From: Acidobacteriota bacterium
Lineage (GTDB): Bacteria; Acidobacteriota; Vicinamibacteria; Vicinamibacterales; UBA2999
Direction: 5' to 3'
Assembly: GCA_016789705.1 (NCBI GenBank)
Contig: JAEUQR010000187.1
Span: forward strand, 1 to 48,434
Length of the DNA stretch: 48,434 bases
Both the position numbers and the translations under genes were made by a program. A model generated the notes under the pieces. That model had not been told where the DNA came from. It searched no databases and was given only the letters and a program-made list of their open reading frames with translations. Below, piece after piece: positions 33,291-42,402 of this stretch; the first letter of the stretch is position 1, and each line of letters starts with the position of its first letter.

Positions 33291-34622
33291 TTACTGGCGC
33301 TCGTGCTCGGTCGCCGTGGCGGCCTTGCGCTTTTCCTGCTCGGCCTTGAAGTCGGCGTCGTTCATGTAGACGATGTTGATCCACGCGTGGGCCATCTCGT
33401 CCACCGTACGGTCGCCCCAGCCCACCCACTGGTTCGGGTCGGGATTGGTCTTCTTCGCGCTGGTGTTGTCGTGCCACGCGGTGACCTTGAGCAGCGTGCC
33501 CTTCGGCAGCAGCGGCGCCACGTCGTCGGCGTAGACGAAGGTGGTCATCCACATGAAGTTGAAGTCGCTCGTGTGGCTGAGCACGCGGCGCTGGCCGTTC
33601 GGCAGGATGGCTTCGACCATCATCGCCTTGCCGCGCAGGTGCATGTGCGGCTGGTAGCTCTCGATACGCGCGTTATCGCGCAGCGGGAAGAAGCCTTCCG
33701 TCGTCGTCACCGTGTTGGGACGCAGGTCGAGGTTGCCCACCGCGGCCGGCACGAACGAGAGGCGCGTGCGGTACTTCGGCTCCTGGCCCTTCGGGTAGAA
33801 GTAGATGCCCATCTCGGCGTTGGTGGTGATCTCTTCACCGGCCTGCGAGTAGTGGATGTCCCAGCGGAAGCGGGCGCCGGGCATCAGCAGCTTGCCGGTG
33901 TCGGGACGCATCATCTCGCCCTGCTTGCCCACGGCCCACTCCATGAAGAGCGGCGCGGGACCGTCGGCGGCGTCAGCACCCGGCTCGTTCTGCTCGAGGT
34001 AGGCGATGGCGTGGTGGATGACCTTGCGCCCCTTGACGTTGCTCGGGCGGATTTCGATGGCCCGCACCCAGCGCGGCTCGCTGAGCTCGATGGGCGTCAC
34101 GCGCTTGTCCCACGCGTCCTGCGCGGTGGCGGGCATGGTGAACGAGTCCGACTTCACGATCATGTCGGGTTCGGTCTGACCGAACATCTTCGCGAAGTTC
34201 CAGCCCTGCTCGGCCGGCCAGGCGATGGCGGGCGGCATGTCCTTCGGGCTGCCCTGGGGCGCGCCGGCATCGACCCACTTCACGATGGTCTCGAGCTCGG
34301 CGGGGCTCAGCGAGTCGTCGTTCTTGAACTTGGTGACGCCCACCGTGCGGTCGATCTGGAAGGGTGGCATCGAGTGCTCGCTCACGCGCGCCTTGATCGA
34401 ACGCGCCCACGGACGCGCCTGCTGCCAGGTCTGCAGCGACATCGGCGCGATCGAGTCGGGCCGGTGACAGGCCTCGCATTTCGCCTGGAAGATCGGCGCC
34501 ACGTCTTTCGTGAACGTCGGCGCGCTCTGCGCCGAGGCCACCGAGGCGCTGCCGAGCAGGGCCGTCATGGCCACCGCGCCGACCGCGCCACTCACCAGAT
34601 TCCGCATTTCAAGCTGCATCAT
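33291..34622 (-). CDS. Cytochrome c domain fused to a copper type II monooxygenase-like domain
   Basis: 443 residues, periplasmic. The signal peptide ends SVASAQ. A cytochrome-c-like domain (about 35-122) has CEACH at 49-53 and a candidate Met ligand in SEHSMPPF. The rest (about 150-430) resembles the peptidylglycine/dopamine monooxygenase fold: HH at 203-204 (VIHHAIAYLE), WDIHYSQAGEE (His257), and QPHMHLRGK (His326, His328) as copper ligands. AGGAG precedes the ATG. In eukaryotes ascorbate feeds electrons to the copper; here the fused haem may do so. The next gene, 14 nt downstream, is secreted too. Confidence 0.85.
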   Translation of the reverse strand: MMQLEMRNLVSGAVGAVAMTALLGSASVASAQSAPTFTKDVAPIFQAKCEACHRPDSIAPMSLQTWQQARPWARSIKARVSEHSMPPFQIDRTVGVTKFKNDDSLSPAELETIVKWVDAGAPQGSPKDMPPAIAWPAEQGWNFAKMFGQTEPDMIVKSDSFTMPATAQDAWDKRVTPIELSEPRWVRAIEIRPSNVKGRKVIHHAIAYLEQNEPGADAADGPAPLFMEWAVGKQGEMMRPDTGKLLMPGARFRWDIHYSQAGEEITTNAEMGIYFYPKGQEPKYRTRLSFVPAAVGNLDLRPNTVTTTEGFFPLRDNARIESYQPHMHLRGKAMMVEAILPNGQRRVLSHTSDFNFMWMTTFVYADDVAPLLPKGTLLKVTAWHDNTSAKKTNPDPNQWVGWGDRTVDEMAHAWINIVYMNDADFKAEQEKRKAATATEHERQ

Positions 34623-34635
34623 CGCGCTCCTGTCG

Positions 34636-35496
34636 TTACTTGACGGTGACTTTCACGTAAGTATTCGTCCAGCAGCACTGGAACCCAGCACCGCCCTCGC
34701 CCGATTCGTCGTTGCCCTGCACCCGCAGCAGGTACTCGCCCGGCAGACTGAAGGTCGCGTTCGTCGTGACCATATCGCCCTGCGTCTTCGTGGGCACGCG
34801 CGCCGGCTCGAACTTCACCGTGCCCGGGCCGCGGAACTTGTGGAAGGAGACGGTGGCGACAGCGCCGGCGCCGCGCCGGTTGGTCAGCTCCGACCCCTTC
34901 TTGGTTTCCTTGGGGTCGTCGACCTTGAAGCTGATGGCGACCGGCTGATTGACCGCACCGGTCAGCGTGGCGGCCACGGCCGTGGGTGGGCCAAAGACCT
35001 TGCCGCTCTCGAAGGTGAACTCGGGCGGCTTGTTGCCCATGCCGGCTTCCTGAAACGGCTCGATCGTGTAGCCGTTGGTGATGCCGAACGGAATGCTCTG
35101 GGTTTCACCGTTGGCGGTGATCGTCCAGGTCAGCATCTTCTTGCCGAAGTCTTTCGGCACCTTGATCACGAAGACGCCCCACTGGCGGCCCACCTGAAAA
35201 TGCGTGGGCTGGCCCTGATCGACCGGTCCTGGCTCGATCTTGTTGTTCGGACCCACCGGGATGTCGAGGGCTTCACCCTTGTTACGGTTGAAGTAGCCCA
35301 CAAGCAGGCTGTAGGTGCCGTCGGCGTTCTGATACCAGCCTTCGTAGGCCGGCGTGACGCTGACGCCGCGCTCACGCGCGGGCCCGAGCGGCAGGGGCGG
35401 CGCGGGCTGGGCCGGTGGCGGCGGTGTCTGCGCGAAGGCCGCGGCGGTCAGACCAAGCGTTGCCGCCGCAAGAGCGAGAGTACGCACGTTGAGCAT
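34636..35496 (-). CDS. Secreted protein of unknown function, partner of the copper/haem protein
   Basis: 286 residues. The signal peptide MLNVRTLALAAATLGLTAAAFA is followed by a Pro-rich linker (TPPPPAQPAPPLP) and a beta-rich body with two Ig-like halves: YSLLVGYFNRNKGEALDIPVGPNN and EYLLRVQGNDESGE near the end. A CCW (QCCWTN) close to the C-terminus gives vicinal cysteines. It is the upstream gene of a two-gene unit with the cytochrome/copper fusion 14 nt away. No family name is safe. Confidence 0.75.
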   Translation of the reverse strand: MLNVRTLALAAATLGLTAAAFAQTPPPPAQPAPPLPLGPARERGVSVTPAYEGWYQNADGTYSLLVGYFNRNKGEALDIPVGPNNKIEPGPVDQGQPTHFQVGRQWGVFVIKVPKDFGKKMLTWTITANGETQSIPFGITNGYTIEPFQEAGMGNKPPEFTFESGKVFGPPTAVAATLTGAVNQPVAISFKVDDPKETKKGSELTNRRGAGAVATVSFHKFRGPGTVKFEPARVPTKTQGDMVTTNATFSLPGEYLLRVQGNDESGEGGAGFQCCWTNTYVKVTVK

Positions 35497-35584
35497 GTAG
35501 GGTCCCGGAACCTAGCAGTGTCTCGCAGTGTAACCCGGCGGTCAAGCCGCGAACGCCGCCCATTCCCTGGCCGCACAGCCTCCA

Positions 35585-36145
35585 TCAGGCTTTGACATAC
35601 GAGATGATGGGTGCCGGGCCGACACCTCCTGGGACGGCGTAAGCCAGCGCGACGATCCCACTCCCGGGCAGCACCTTGTGGTCGCAGAGCACCAGGGGGG
35701 TCGTCCGGGCCGCCGGCATGAGGGGCACGCCGGCCCCGAGCAGCACCGGAATGACGGCCAGCTCGACCGTATCGACGAGCCCGGCGCCGAGCAACGTGGC
35801 GAAGAGTTCGCCGCCGCCGTAGAGCCAGATGTCCTTGCCCGGCTCGGCCTTGAGGGCCGCCACGACCGCGGCCGGGTCGTCGGCGACCACTCGCAGTCCG
35901 GGCGCTGACGCCGCCGGCAACGTGCGCGAGAAGACCACACATGTCATGCCCGACATCATGGACATGTGGCCGTCGCGGTTCACGACCTCGTAGGTCCTGC
36001 GTCCCATGACGGCGGTGTCGAACTCGCGGAACATCGCCGCGAAGTCGATTGCCGGGTCCATGACGATCCAGTCGTATTCGTCGTTCGGGCCGGCAATGAA
36101 GCCGTCGAGCGACACCGCGATCTGATAGCGAAGGCGTCGGGCCAT
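35585..36145 (-). CDS. DHFR-like (RibD C-terminal) reductase family protein
   Basis: 186 residues. RibD_C fold: QIAVSLDGFIAGPNDEYDWI at the start, AVMGRRTYEVV, TCVVFSRTLP, IWLYGGGELFATLLGAGLVDTVELAVIPVLLGAGVPL and a C-terminal strand. Relatives are a broad group of NADPH reductases, mostly of unknown substrate, named for dihydrofolate reductase. GAGGTGA lies 5 nt before the ATG, 5 bases after the serine hydrolase stop, so they form one transcript. Confidence 0.88.
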   Translation of the reverse strand: MARRLRYQIAVSLDGFIAGPNDEYDWIVMDPAIDFAAMFREFDTAVMGRRTYEVVNRDGHMSMMSGMTCVVFSRTLPAASAPGLRVVADDPAAVVAALKAEPGKDIWLYGGGELFATLLGAGLVDTVELAVIPVLLGAGVPLMPAARTTPLVLCDHKVLPGSGIVALAYAVPGGVGPAPIISYVKA

Positions 36146-36150
36146 GAGCG

Positions 36151-37353
36151 TCACCTCACGAGTGGTTTGTCGAGCAGATCCCAGCCATACGCGGCGGCCA
36201 CGCGGGCCTCGATTTCGGTGATGAGGGCGCGTCCGCGGTCGCCGTTGGTCATGACCGCCACCCCATAACCCTTGCGCAGGTGGCCGAGCACGTCGGCCTG
36301 GAAGCCCCAGTTCGAGCCGCCGTGGCCGAAATACCAGCCTTCCCCGCGTTGCTCCACGCCGAAGCCCGTCGCATAGGGCCCCACACCGACCGGCGAGGTC
36401 AGGTCCTTCGCCGAGGCGCGCGACAGCACCCGGCCGGCCGGCCCGCGCAGCGCCGACTGCACCTCGATGAGCACCCGCGCCAGGTCGGTGGGTGTGGTCC
36501 ACAGTCCGGCGGCCGCCTGCTCGGGATAGACGTGCCACACGGCATCCATGGCGCGTCCCTGACCGTTGTGCGCCCGCGCCAGCTGGTCCGCCACGTCCGG
36601 CGGCGGCGGCTGGGCGAAGGAACTGCTCGTCATCCGCAGCGGCCCGAGCACGGTGGCGTGCATGAAGGCGGCGAAGTCCTGGCCGGTGCGGTCGGTCAGG
36701 GCCAGTTGCATCAGCGTCAGACCGCCGCCCGAATACTTGAACGCGGTGAACGGCGGCCGCACGAACCGTACGGCGCCCACGTTCGACGGCGCCTCGCCGT
36801 TCAGGATCTGCACGAGCGTCGGACGCGGCAGCGCCGGATCGTAGCCGGGGAAGCCGAAGCCGTCGTCGGCGCCCGAGGTGTGGCTGAAGAGCGCCCGCGG
36901 CGTCACCGGATGCCCGCGGGTGAGGTCGGTCTCGGGGACCTTCCACGACGTGAGCATGGTGTTCACGTCGGCATCGAGATCGAGGGTGTGGTCCTGCGCG
37001 AGGCGCACCGCCGCCAGCGCCGTGATCGGCTTGCTGATGGAAGCGGCCTGAAAGCGTGTCGAAGTCTCCACCCGGCGGCCCGTCATGACGTCCGCCACGC
37101 CGTAGGCCTTCGCCCAGTGCACCTCGAAGTCCCTGATGACGGCGATGCTCACGCCGGGGACGTTGAGCCGCGTCATCACCTGCGCCAGCGTCAGGCCATC
37201 GAAGCCCTGGCGGTCGGGCACCTGCGGCGCTTCGATGCGCGCGATGAACGCCGCGGCATCCGTCTGCGCCAACGGCCGCGACACGCCGAGCCCGGCGAGC
37301 AGGGCAACGGCGGCCAGCGGCGGGATCCATCGCGCTCCGCGCATCGTGATCAT
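36151..37353 (-). CDS. Serine hydrolase of the class C beta-lactamase/DD-peptidase family
   Basis: 400 residues. The signal peptide ends RPLAQ (~30). Active-site motifs: Ser105-x-x-Lys108 in AASISKPITALA, Tyr in FKYSGGGLTLM, and HGGSNWG for the third (KTG-type) motif. GMTSSSF-like LRMTSSSFAQPP and the overall length match the secreted esterase/beta-lactamase family. Esterase or D-aminopeptidase activity is as likely as resistance; no regulator is near. The ATG follows a TATTCC box by 7 nt. Confidence 0.88.
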   Translation of the reverse strand: MITMRGARWIPPLAAVALLAGLGVSRPLAQTDAAAFIARIEAPQVPDRQGFDGLTLAQVMTRLNVPGVSIAVIRDFEVHWAKAYGVADVMTGRRVETSTRFQAASISKPITALAAVRLAQDHTLDLDADVNTMLTSWKVPETDLTRGHPVTPRALFSHTSGADDGFGFPGYDPALPRPTLVQILNGEAPSNVGAVRFVRPPFTAFKYSGGGLTLMQLALTDRTGQDFAAFMHATVLGPLRMTSSSFAQPPPPDVADQLARAHNGQGRAMDAVWHVYPEQAAAGLWTTPTDLARVLIEVQSALRGPAGRVLSRASAKDLTSPVGVGPYATGFGVEQRGEGWYFGHGGSNWGFQADVLGHLRKGYGVAVMTNGDRGRALITEIEARVAAAYGWDLLDKPLVR

Positions 37354-37397
37354 AGGCAGGGGAATACGGTCGACCTGGAGATGTCGTTCCGCCGAGG

Positions 37398-38054
37398 TTA
37401 CGCCAGGCGGCGCCGGACAGCGAAGTACAACACCGCGGTGGTGGCGACCACCGCCCCACCGATGAGCACGAAGGTCGTGGCGTTGCCGGCGAGGAACGAC
37501 TCGCCGAGATACACCACCGCGAGCGCGTAGGGAATTTCGGTCACCGCCAGCACGGCCATGTAGGTGCGGAACGAATAGCGCACGAGGCCGAGCACGTAGC
37601 CGAGAATCTCGGACGGCATCGCCACCTGGAAGAGCAGCACGTGCGAGACGTGGGCGCGGCTCGTCACACGCGACTCCCACAGGGCGAGCGTGGCATCGTC
37701 GACGAAAAGCGCGGCCGCCGAGCGCCCGAGGTAGCGGCCCACGGCGTAGGTGACGGCGCCGCCGAGCAGCCAGCCGAGCCACAGCAACCCGAGTGTGCGC
37801 CCCGCGCCCCAGGCGGCGATGGCCACCGGTGCGAGCAGGCCGCTCGAGAAGAACGCGAACATCGCCGAGAGCGCCGACAGCACGACGAACACGGCCATGC
37901 CGGCAAGGGGCGCGCGCGCGATGAGGGCTTCGCCCCACGCCACCACGTCGGCCAGCCGGCCGTGCAACGAGTCGGACGCCACGACGGCGCCGGCCGCCGC
38001 GACGAGCACGGCGAGCGCCGCCAGACGGCGCAGGCGGAGATGGCTCTCGGTCAC
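37398..38054 (-). CDS. TVP38/TMEM64 (VTT/DedA-like) membrane protein
   Basis: 218 residues, about five membrane segments. The core contains FFSSGLLAPVAIAAWGAGRTLGLLWLGWLLGGAVTYAVGRYLG, where the GxxxG and G-R stretches are typical of the VTT/SNARE-assoc domain, and FQVAMPSEILGYVLGLVRYSFRTYM with a conserved Pro. Family members act as lipid scramblases or in membrane homeostasis. It starts at GTG 9 bases after the nitrilase stop, and the serine hydrolase follows 44 bases on. Confidence 0.85.
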   Translation of the reverse strand: MTESHLRLRRLAALAVLVAAAGAVVASDSLHGRLADVVAWGEALIARAPLAGMAVFVVLSALSAMFAFFSSGLLAPVAIAAWGAGRTLGLLWLGWLLGGAVTYAVGRYLGRSAAALFVDDATLALWESRVTSRAHVSHVLLFQVAMPSEILGYVLGLVRYSFRTYMAVLAVTEIPYALAVVYLGESFLAGNATTFVLIGGAVVATTAVLYFAVRRRLA

Positions 38055-38063
38055 GGCGCGGGC

Positions 38064-39020
38064 CTAGGTCGACTGCGTCGCGATCGTCACCGACACCGCC
38101 GGGGCGTCGTTGACCGTGAGCCGGAACACGTCGGGCCGGGCGTAGTGGCCCACCACGTCGAAGTCGAACTTGCCGCGGCCGATGTCGGCCAGATCGAGGT
38201 CGGCGGTGAGGATGGCCTCCTCGCCGAAGTGCGGCCCGGCGAGCACCACGCCGAGCGGACTCACGATGGCACTGCCGCCGCGCATGAGCAGCGCGTCGGG
38301 CGTGTCGCCGAGCGACACGCGCACGTCGGCGGGAAAGGCGTCCTTCCGCAGCACCTGGCAGGCGCTCAGCACGAAGCAGCGGCCCTCGAGCGCGATGTGG
38401 CGCATCGACGGCAGCCACGAGTCGCGATCGTCGGCCGTGGGTGCGCAGTAGAGCGCCACCTGCTGCGCGTACATCGCCATGCGCAGCATCGGCATGTAGT
38501 TCTCCCAGCAGATGACCGCGCCGATTTTCCCGTAGGGGCTGTCGACGGCCTTCAGGGTCGAGCCATCGCCGAAGCCCCAGATCATGCGCTCGAGCGCCGT
38601 CGGCATCAGCTTGCGGTGCGTGCCGAGCAGCGCGCCGTCGGGCCCGAAGTAGAGGGCCGTGCAGTAGCAGGTCCCGCCGTCGCGTTCGATGACGCCGATG
38701 ACCACGTAACAGCCGTGCGCCGCCGCCGCCTCGCCCAGCCGGGCGGTTTCCGGGCCGGGCACGACGATGGCGCTTTCGAGCGCGCGCCGGAACTCGTCGC
38801 GGCCGGCGGCATCGCGCGCCCCGACCACGAGGCCGAAGCCGAGGCCCTTGAGATATCCGCCGATGAACGCTTCCGGGAACACGACCACGCGCGCCCCGGT
38901 GGCCGCGGCGCGGCCGATGAGGTCCACGGCCTTGTCCGTGCACGCCTGGCTGTCGAAGGGCACGGCACCGGCCTGGACGACGGCGGCGCGAACGGTGGTG
39001 GGCGGGACCGGCATCGTCAT
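38064..39020 (-). CDS. Nitrilase (carbon-nitrogen hydrolase, branch 1)
   Basis: 318 residues. Catalytic triad Glu50 (VFPEAFIGGY), Lys137 (GTHRKLMPT) and Cys171 (ICWENYMP). CWE rather than other residues after the Cys, plus WGFGDGSTL, assign it to true nitrilases, which turn nitriles into acid and ammonia. The start chosen is MTMPVP, 12 nt after TACCAT; an ATG five codons earlier lies inside that box. The upstream neighbour is the divergent epoxide hydrolase. Confidence 0.9.
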   Translation of the reverse strand: MTMPVPPTTVRAAVVQAGAVPFDSQACTDKAVDLIGRAAATGARVVVFPEAFIGGYLKGLGFGLVVGARDAAGRDEFRRALESAIVVPGPETARLGEAAAAHGCYVVIGVIERDGGTCYCTALYFGPDGALLGTHRKLMPTALERMIWGFGDGSTLKAVDSPYGKIGAVICWENYMPMLRMAMYAQQVALYCAPTADDRDSWLPSMRHIALEGRCFVLSACQVLRKDAFPADVRVSLGDTPDALLMRGGSAIVSPLGVVLAGPHFGEEAILTADLDLADIGRGKFDFDVVGHYARPDVFRLTVNDAPAVSVTIATQST

Positions 39021-39091
39021 GAGCGCGTGCCGCATGGTACACCGCGCGCCTGAAACGTTCGGGCCGCCCGGCCGCTTCCACGCGTTGGTGG

Positions 39092-39097
39092 TAGGCT
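39092..39097 (+). promoter_or_regulatory. -10 box TAGGCT before the epoxide hydrolase
   Basis: TAGGCT followed after 7 nt by the ATG at 39105; no Shine-Dalgarno sequence between. Confidence 0.4.
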
Positions 39098-39104
39098 GCG
39101 CGGC

Positions 39105-40373
39105 ATGATGCGCGCGCGTCTTGCCTGCTGCCTCGTCGCCCTGAGCGCCGGACTCACCCTTGGACTCCAGGCGGCAGGCGCCCCGCAGGCACCGGCGGCA
39201 CCCGCCGCGCGACGCGCGGCCGACGACGCCACGGTCCGCCCGTTCCGCATCCAGGTGTCCGACGCGGTGCTCGCGGATCTGAAGGCGCGGCTGAAGAACC
39301 CGCGCATCCCCGCGCCGCTCGACGGCGCCGGCTGGGCGCTCGGCACCGACACCGGGTACCTGCGCGAGCTCGTGACCTACTGGCGCGATCGGTTCGACTG
39401 GCGCGCCGCCGAACGCCGCCTGAACCAGATGGAGCAGTTCACGACCGCCATCGACGGGCGCCGCGTCCACTTCGTGCACCGGAAGTCGAAACATGCGGGC
39501 GCCTTCCCGCTGCTCATCACGCACGGCTGGCCCGGCTCGATCGCCGAGTTCACGAAGGTCATCGGCCCGCTCACCGATCCGGTGGCGCACGGCGGTGACG
39601 CGCGCGATGCGTTCGACGTGGTGATGCCGTCGATCCCCGGCTTCGGTTATTCGGAGGCGCCCACGGCGGCAGGCTACGACCCGGCGCGTATCGCCACCAT
39701 CGAGGCGGCGCTCATGGCGCGCCTCGGCTACACGCGCTACGGCGTGCAGGGCGGCGACTGGGGCTCGATCATCAGCACGCAGGTGGCGGCGCGCGACACC
39801 GCGCACGTGGCCGGCCTGCACCTCAACATGTGCTTCGGCGGCGCGCCGGCGGGCGCCGACCCCGAGGCCGGGCTGACGGACGCGGAGAAGGCGCGGCTGA
39901 AGGTGCGGCAGACGTTCCAGAACGAAGAGACCGGCTATCAGCAGATTCAGGGCACCAAGCCGCAGACGATCGGCATCGCGCTCAACGACTCGCCGGTGGC
40001 GCTTGCCGCCTGGATCGTCGAGAAGTTCCGCGCGTGGTGCGACTGCGACGGCCATCCCGAGACGATCTTCACGAAGGACGAGCTGCTCACGAACATCACG
40101 CTCTACTGGGTCACGGAAACCGCGGCCACGTCAGCCCGGATCTACTACGAGAGCCGGCATCCGACGAGCGCGCCGGTTCCCGGGCGCATCGCCGCGCCGA
40201 TGGGCTGCGCCGACTTCCCGCGCGAGATCATCTGGTCGCCGCGGCGCTGGCTCGAACCGCGCTACAACATCACGCGCTGGACGACGATGCCGCGCGGCGG
40301 CCATTTCGCCGCCATGGAGCAGCCGCAGCTGCTCGTGGACGACGTCCGCGCGTTCTTCCGCACCGTGCGCTGA
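39105..40373 (+). CDS. Secreted epoxide hydrolase
   Basis: 422 residues. A signal peptide (MMRARLACCLVALSAGLTLGLQAAGA) is followed by the EHN lid domain (~45-150) and an alpha/beta hydrolase core. Oxyanion HGWPGS (140-145), nucleophile Asp218 in VQGGDWGSIIS, and catalytic His in MPRGGHFAAME near the C-terminus; a Tyr in ARIYYESRH could activate the epoxide. Microsomal-type epoxide hydrolases convert epoxides to diols. Eight bases separate it from the solute-binding protein gene downstream. Confidence 0.9.
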   Translation: MMRARLACCLVALSAGLTLGLQAAGAPQAPAAPAARRAADDATVRPFRIQVSDAVLADLKARLKNPRIPAPLDGAGWALGTDTGYLRELVTYWRDRFDWRAAERRLNQMEQFTTAIDGRRVHFVHRKSKHAGAFPLLITHGWPGSIAEFTKVIGPLTDPVAHGGDARDAFDVVMPSIPGFGYSEAPTAAGYDPARIATIEAALMARLGYTRYGVQGGDWGSIISTQVAARDTAHVAGLHLNMCFGGAPAGADPEAGLTDAEKARLKVRQTFQNEETGYQQIQGTKPQTIGIALNDSPVALAAWIVEKFRAWCDCDGHPETIFTKDELLTNITLYWVTETAATSARIYYESRHPTSAPVPGRIAAPMGCADFPREIIWSPRRWLEPRYNITRWTTMPRGGHFAAMEQPQLLVDDVRAFFRTVR

Positions 40374-40381
40374 GGCCGGCG

Positions 40382-41215
40382 ATGCGACTGCTCCCTTCGA
40401 CCCGCCAGACGCCCGCACTGCTGGCCGTCATCGCCGTGCTGGCAGGCGTCGCACCCGCGCTGCGCGGCGCCGCTCCGCTCACCGTCCAGGCCATGCCCCC
40501 CATGACAGACGCCGTCAAGGCCGAGCTGGCGCCGAACGGCCGCCTGCGCGCGGCCCTCAACTACAGCAACTTCCTGCTCGTGTCGTCACGCGCGCCCGAC
40601 CACGCGGGCGTCGCGCCCGACCTGGCGCGCGAACTGGCGCGCCGGGCCGGCGCGACCGTGGAGTTCGTGGGCTACGAGAACGCCGGCCTCGCTGCCGACG
40701 CGGCCGAGGCGCGCGCGTGGGACGTGGCCTTCATCGGCGCCGAACCGGCGCGGGCCAACGTCATCACCTTCTCCCCCGCCTACGTGGAGATCGAAGCCAC
40801 GTATCTCGTGCCGGCACACTCGACGCTTGGCACGATCGGCGACGTGGACCACGAGAGCGTGCGCATCGTCTCCACGGCGCGCGCCGCCTACACGCTGTAC
40901 CTGCAGCGCACGCTGCGCCGCGCGCAGATCGTCGAAGCCGACGGCATCGCCGGTGCCGCCGCGCTCTTCGCGAAGGGCGGCTACGACGCGCTCGCCGGCC
41001 TCACGCCCCGTCTGCGCGACGACGTGCGCGCCATCCCCGGCACGCGTCTCCTGCCGGGACGCTTCACGGCCGTGCAGCAGTCGATCGGCGTTCGCAAGGA
41101 GCGCGCCGCGGCCGCCGCCTACCTGGCGGCGTTCACCCGCGAGATCCGCGCCTCGGGCCTGCTCGCCGGCCTCATCGCCACGCACAAGGCCGACGGTCTG
41201 ACGGTCGCCCGCTGA
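40382..41215 (+). CDS. Periplasmic solute-binding protein (bacterial extracellular family 3-like), no transporter nearby
   Basis: 277 residues. A signal peptide (LLAVIAVLAGVAPALRGAA) leads to a two-lobed binding protein: NGRLRAALNYSNFLL, GVAPDLARELARRAGATVEFVGY, WDVAFIGAEPARANVITFSPAYVEIEATYLV and ALAGLTPRLRDDVRAIPG are typical of the amino-acid-binding type. No permease or ATPase gene adjoins it, so it may be a sensor, scavenger or tripartite partner. It directly follows the epoxide hydrolase. Confidence 0.85.
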   Translation: MRLLPSTRQTPALLAVIAVLAGVAPALRGAAPLTVQAMPPMTDAVKAELAPNGRLRAALNYSNFLLVSSRAPDHAGVAPDLARELARRAGATVEFVGYENAGLAADAAEARAWDVAFIGAEPARANVITFSPAYVEIEATYLVPAHSTLGTIGDVDHESVRIVSTARAAYTLYLQRTLRRAQIVEADGIAGAAALFAKGGYDALAGLTPRLRDDVRAIPGTRLLPGRFTAVQQSIGVRKERAAAAAYLAAFTREIRASGLLAGLIATHKADGLTVAR

Positions 41216-41415
41216 GCCGCGGGGATTTCCCACCGCGCGGCCGGAGGATCCGGCGCGTACCGCGCCGGGCCCGGGCAATCCCCGGCAATTCGTCTCCGTG
41301 GAGGCCTGCCGAACAAGGCACTCTGTTTGCATCCCTGGTGGGCGGTGCGGGTACGCCGCGCGCGAATCATCGCGCCGGCATTGAAGTTTCGGGCCGACCG
41401 GGCCCTGCGAGGCGG

Positions 41416-41862
41416 ATGATGACCACAGTGACGGTGACCAACAAGCTGGAAGCGCCCGTCGATCAGGTATTCGCGGCCTTCACCGACATCGAGCACAACG
41501 CCGGACGTGTTTCGGGCATCAGGAACGTCGAGGTGCTGAGCACCGGCGAGTTCCGTCTGGGCACGCGGTGGCGGGAAACGCGCGAGATCATGGGCCGGCT
41601 CGACGACGCCGAGATGGAAGTCACGGCCTTCGAGAAGGGCCGGAGCTACACGATCACGCACTACAAGGCCGGCGCGAAGATCGACACCGTGTTCACGTTC
41701 GCGCCCGAGGGCGAGGGCACACAGGTGAGCATCACCTTCGCGCTCGAGAACCAGGGGCTGCCGCCGGGCCTGCTCACGCCGGTGAGCTGGGCGATTGCCG
41801 GGAAGGTCAAGGAGGCCCTGTCGAAGGACCTCAGCGACATGAAGAAGTCAGTCGAGACATAG
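41416..41862 (+). CDS. SRPBCC-superfamily (START/Bet v1-like) protein
   Basis: 148 residues, cytoplasmic. One SRPBCC domain: TVTNKLEAPVDQVFAAFTDIEHNAGRVSGIRNVEVL, LGTRWRETREIMG, DTVFTFAPEGEGTQVSITFALE, and a C-terminal helix. These proteins hold a hydrophobic ligand in a deep pocket. GAGG stands 3 nt before the first and 6 nt before the second of two adjacent ATGs, so MTT may be the real start. The 200 bases upstream hold no gene. Confidence 0.82.
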   Translation: MMTTVTVTNKLEAPVDQVFAAFTDIEHNAGRVSGIRNVEVLSTGEFRLGTRWRETREIMGRLDDAEMEVTAFEKGRSYTITHYKAGAKIDTVFTFAPEGEGTQVSITFALENQGLPPGLLTPVSWAIAGKVKEALSKDLSDMKKSVET

Positions 41863-41865
41863 CGA

Positions 41866-42402
41866 TCAGCGCTGTCGTCCGGAGCGCGCCAGGGGAGGGT
41901 CCGCCGGTGCCAGGATGTCGGCCGAGAACGTCACGTCCATCCTGTAGCTGGCGCCGTCGATGCTCCTGAGTGGCACCGGCGAGTAGACGCGGCCCTCGAC
42001 CTTCTGCGGCGTGTTGCTCGTCAGGGTCGCAAGCAGGCCACCGTCGGTGTCGTTGATGTACTGCGTCATCGTCTTCGAGTAGGTGGCGTTCATCGCCACC
42101 GTGCCATCCGCGGCCACCCACAACAGCAGGTAGTCGTGGTCGCGCAGCGCCTCGAGGTTGATGGCGGCACGGTGCGGGTCGCGCTCGGCGCGCAACCGCG
42201 CGACGTCGATGGCGGCATCCGTCAGCAGCACCTCGATGCGGGCCGGGGCGACACCCTCGTCGTCGCGCACCACATAGGCCACGGCGCGTTTCGGCATGAT
42301 GGCGCCGGTCTTCGACCGCACGCTGCCCGACGCAGGACCGGCCATGGCTGAGCCAGACATCAGACACAGCAGGAACGCCACGAGACACCACACAGACTTC
42401 AT
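41866..42402 (-). CDS. Secreted protein of unknown function
   Basis: 178 residues. The signal peptide MKSVWCLVAFLLCLMSGSAMA is followed by a mixed domain (GSVRSKTGAIMPKRAVAYVVRDDEG..., HDYLLLWVAADGTVAMNATYSKTMTQYI). GGAGAG precedes the ATG. A longer frame would start at 42468, but those 22 residues lack a site. The stop is 3 bases from the convergent SRPBCC gene. No family recognised. Confidence 0.72.
   Translation of the reverse strand: MKSVWCLVAFLLCLMSGSAMAGPASGSVRSKTGAIMPKRAVAYVVRDDEGVAPARIEVLLTDAAIDVARLRAERDPHRAAINLEALRDHDYLLLWVAADGTVAMNATYSKTMTQYINDTDGGLLATLTSNTPQKVEGRVYSPVPLRSIDGASYRMDVTFSADILAPADPPLARSGRQR

Noticed and set aside
41216..41415. Coding region in the 200-base gap before the SRPBCC gene
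   Set aside because: The open frames crossing it are continuations of shadow frames without a start or ribosome site; nothing else recognised.
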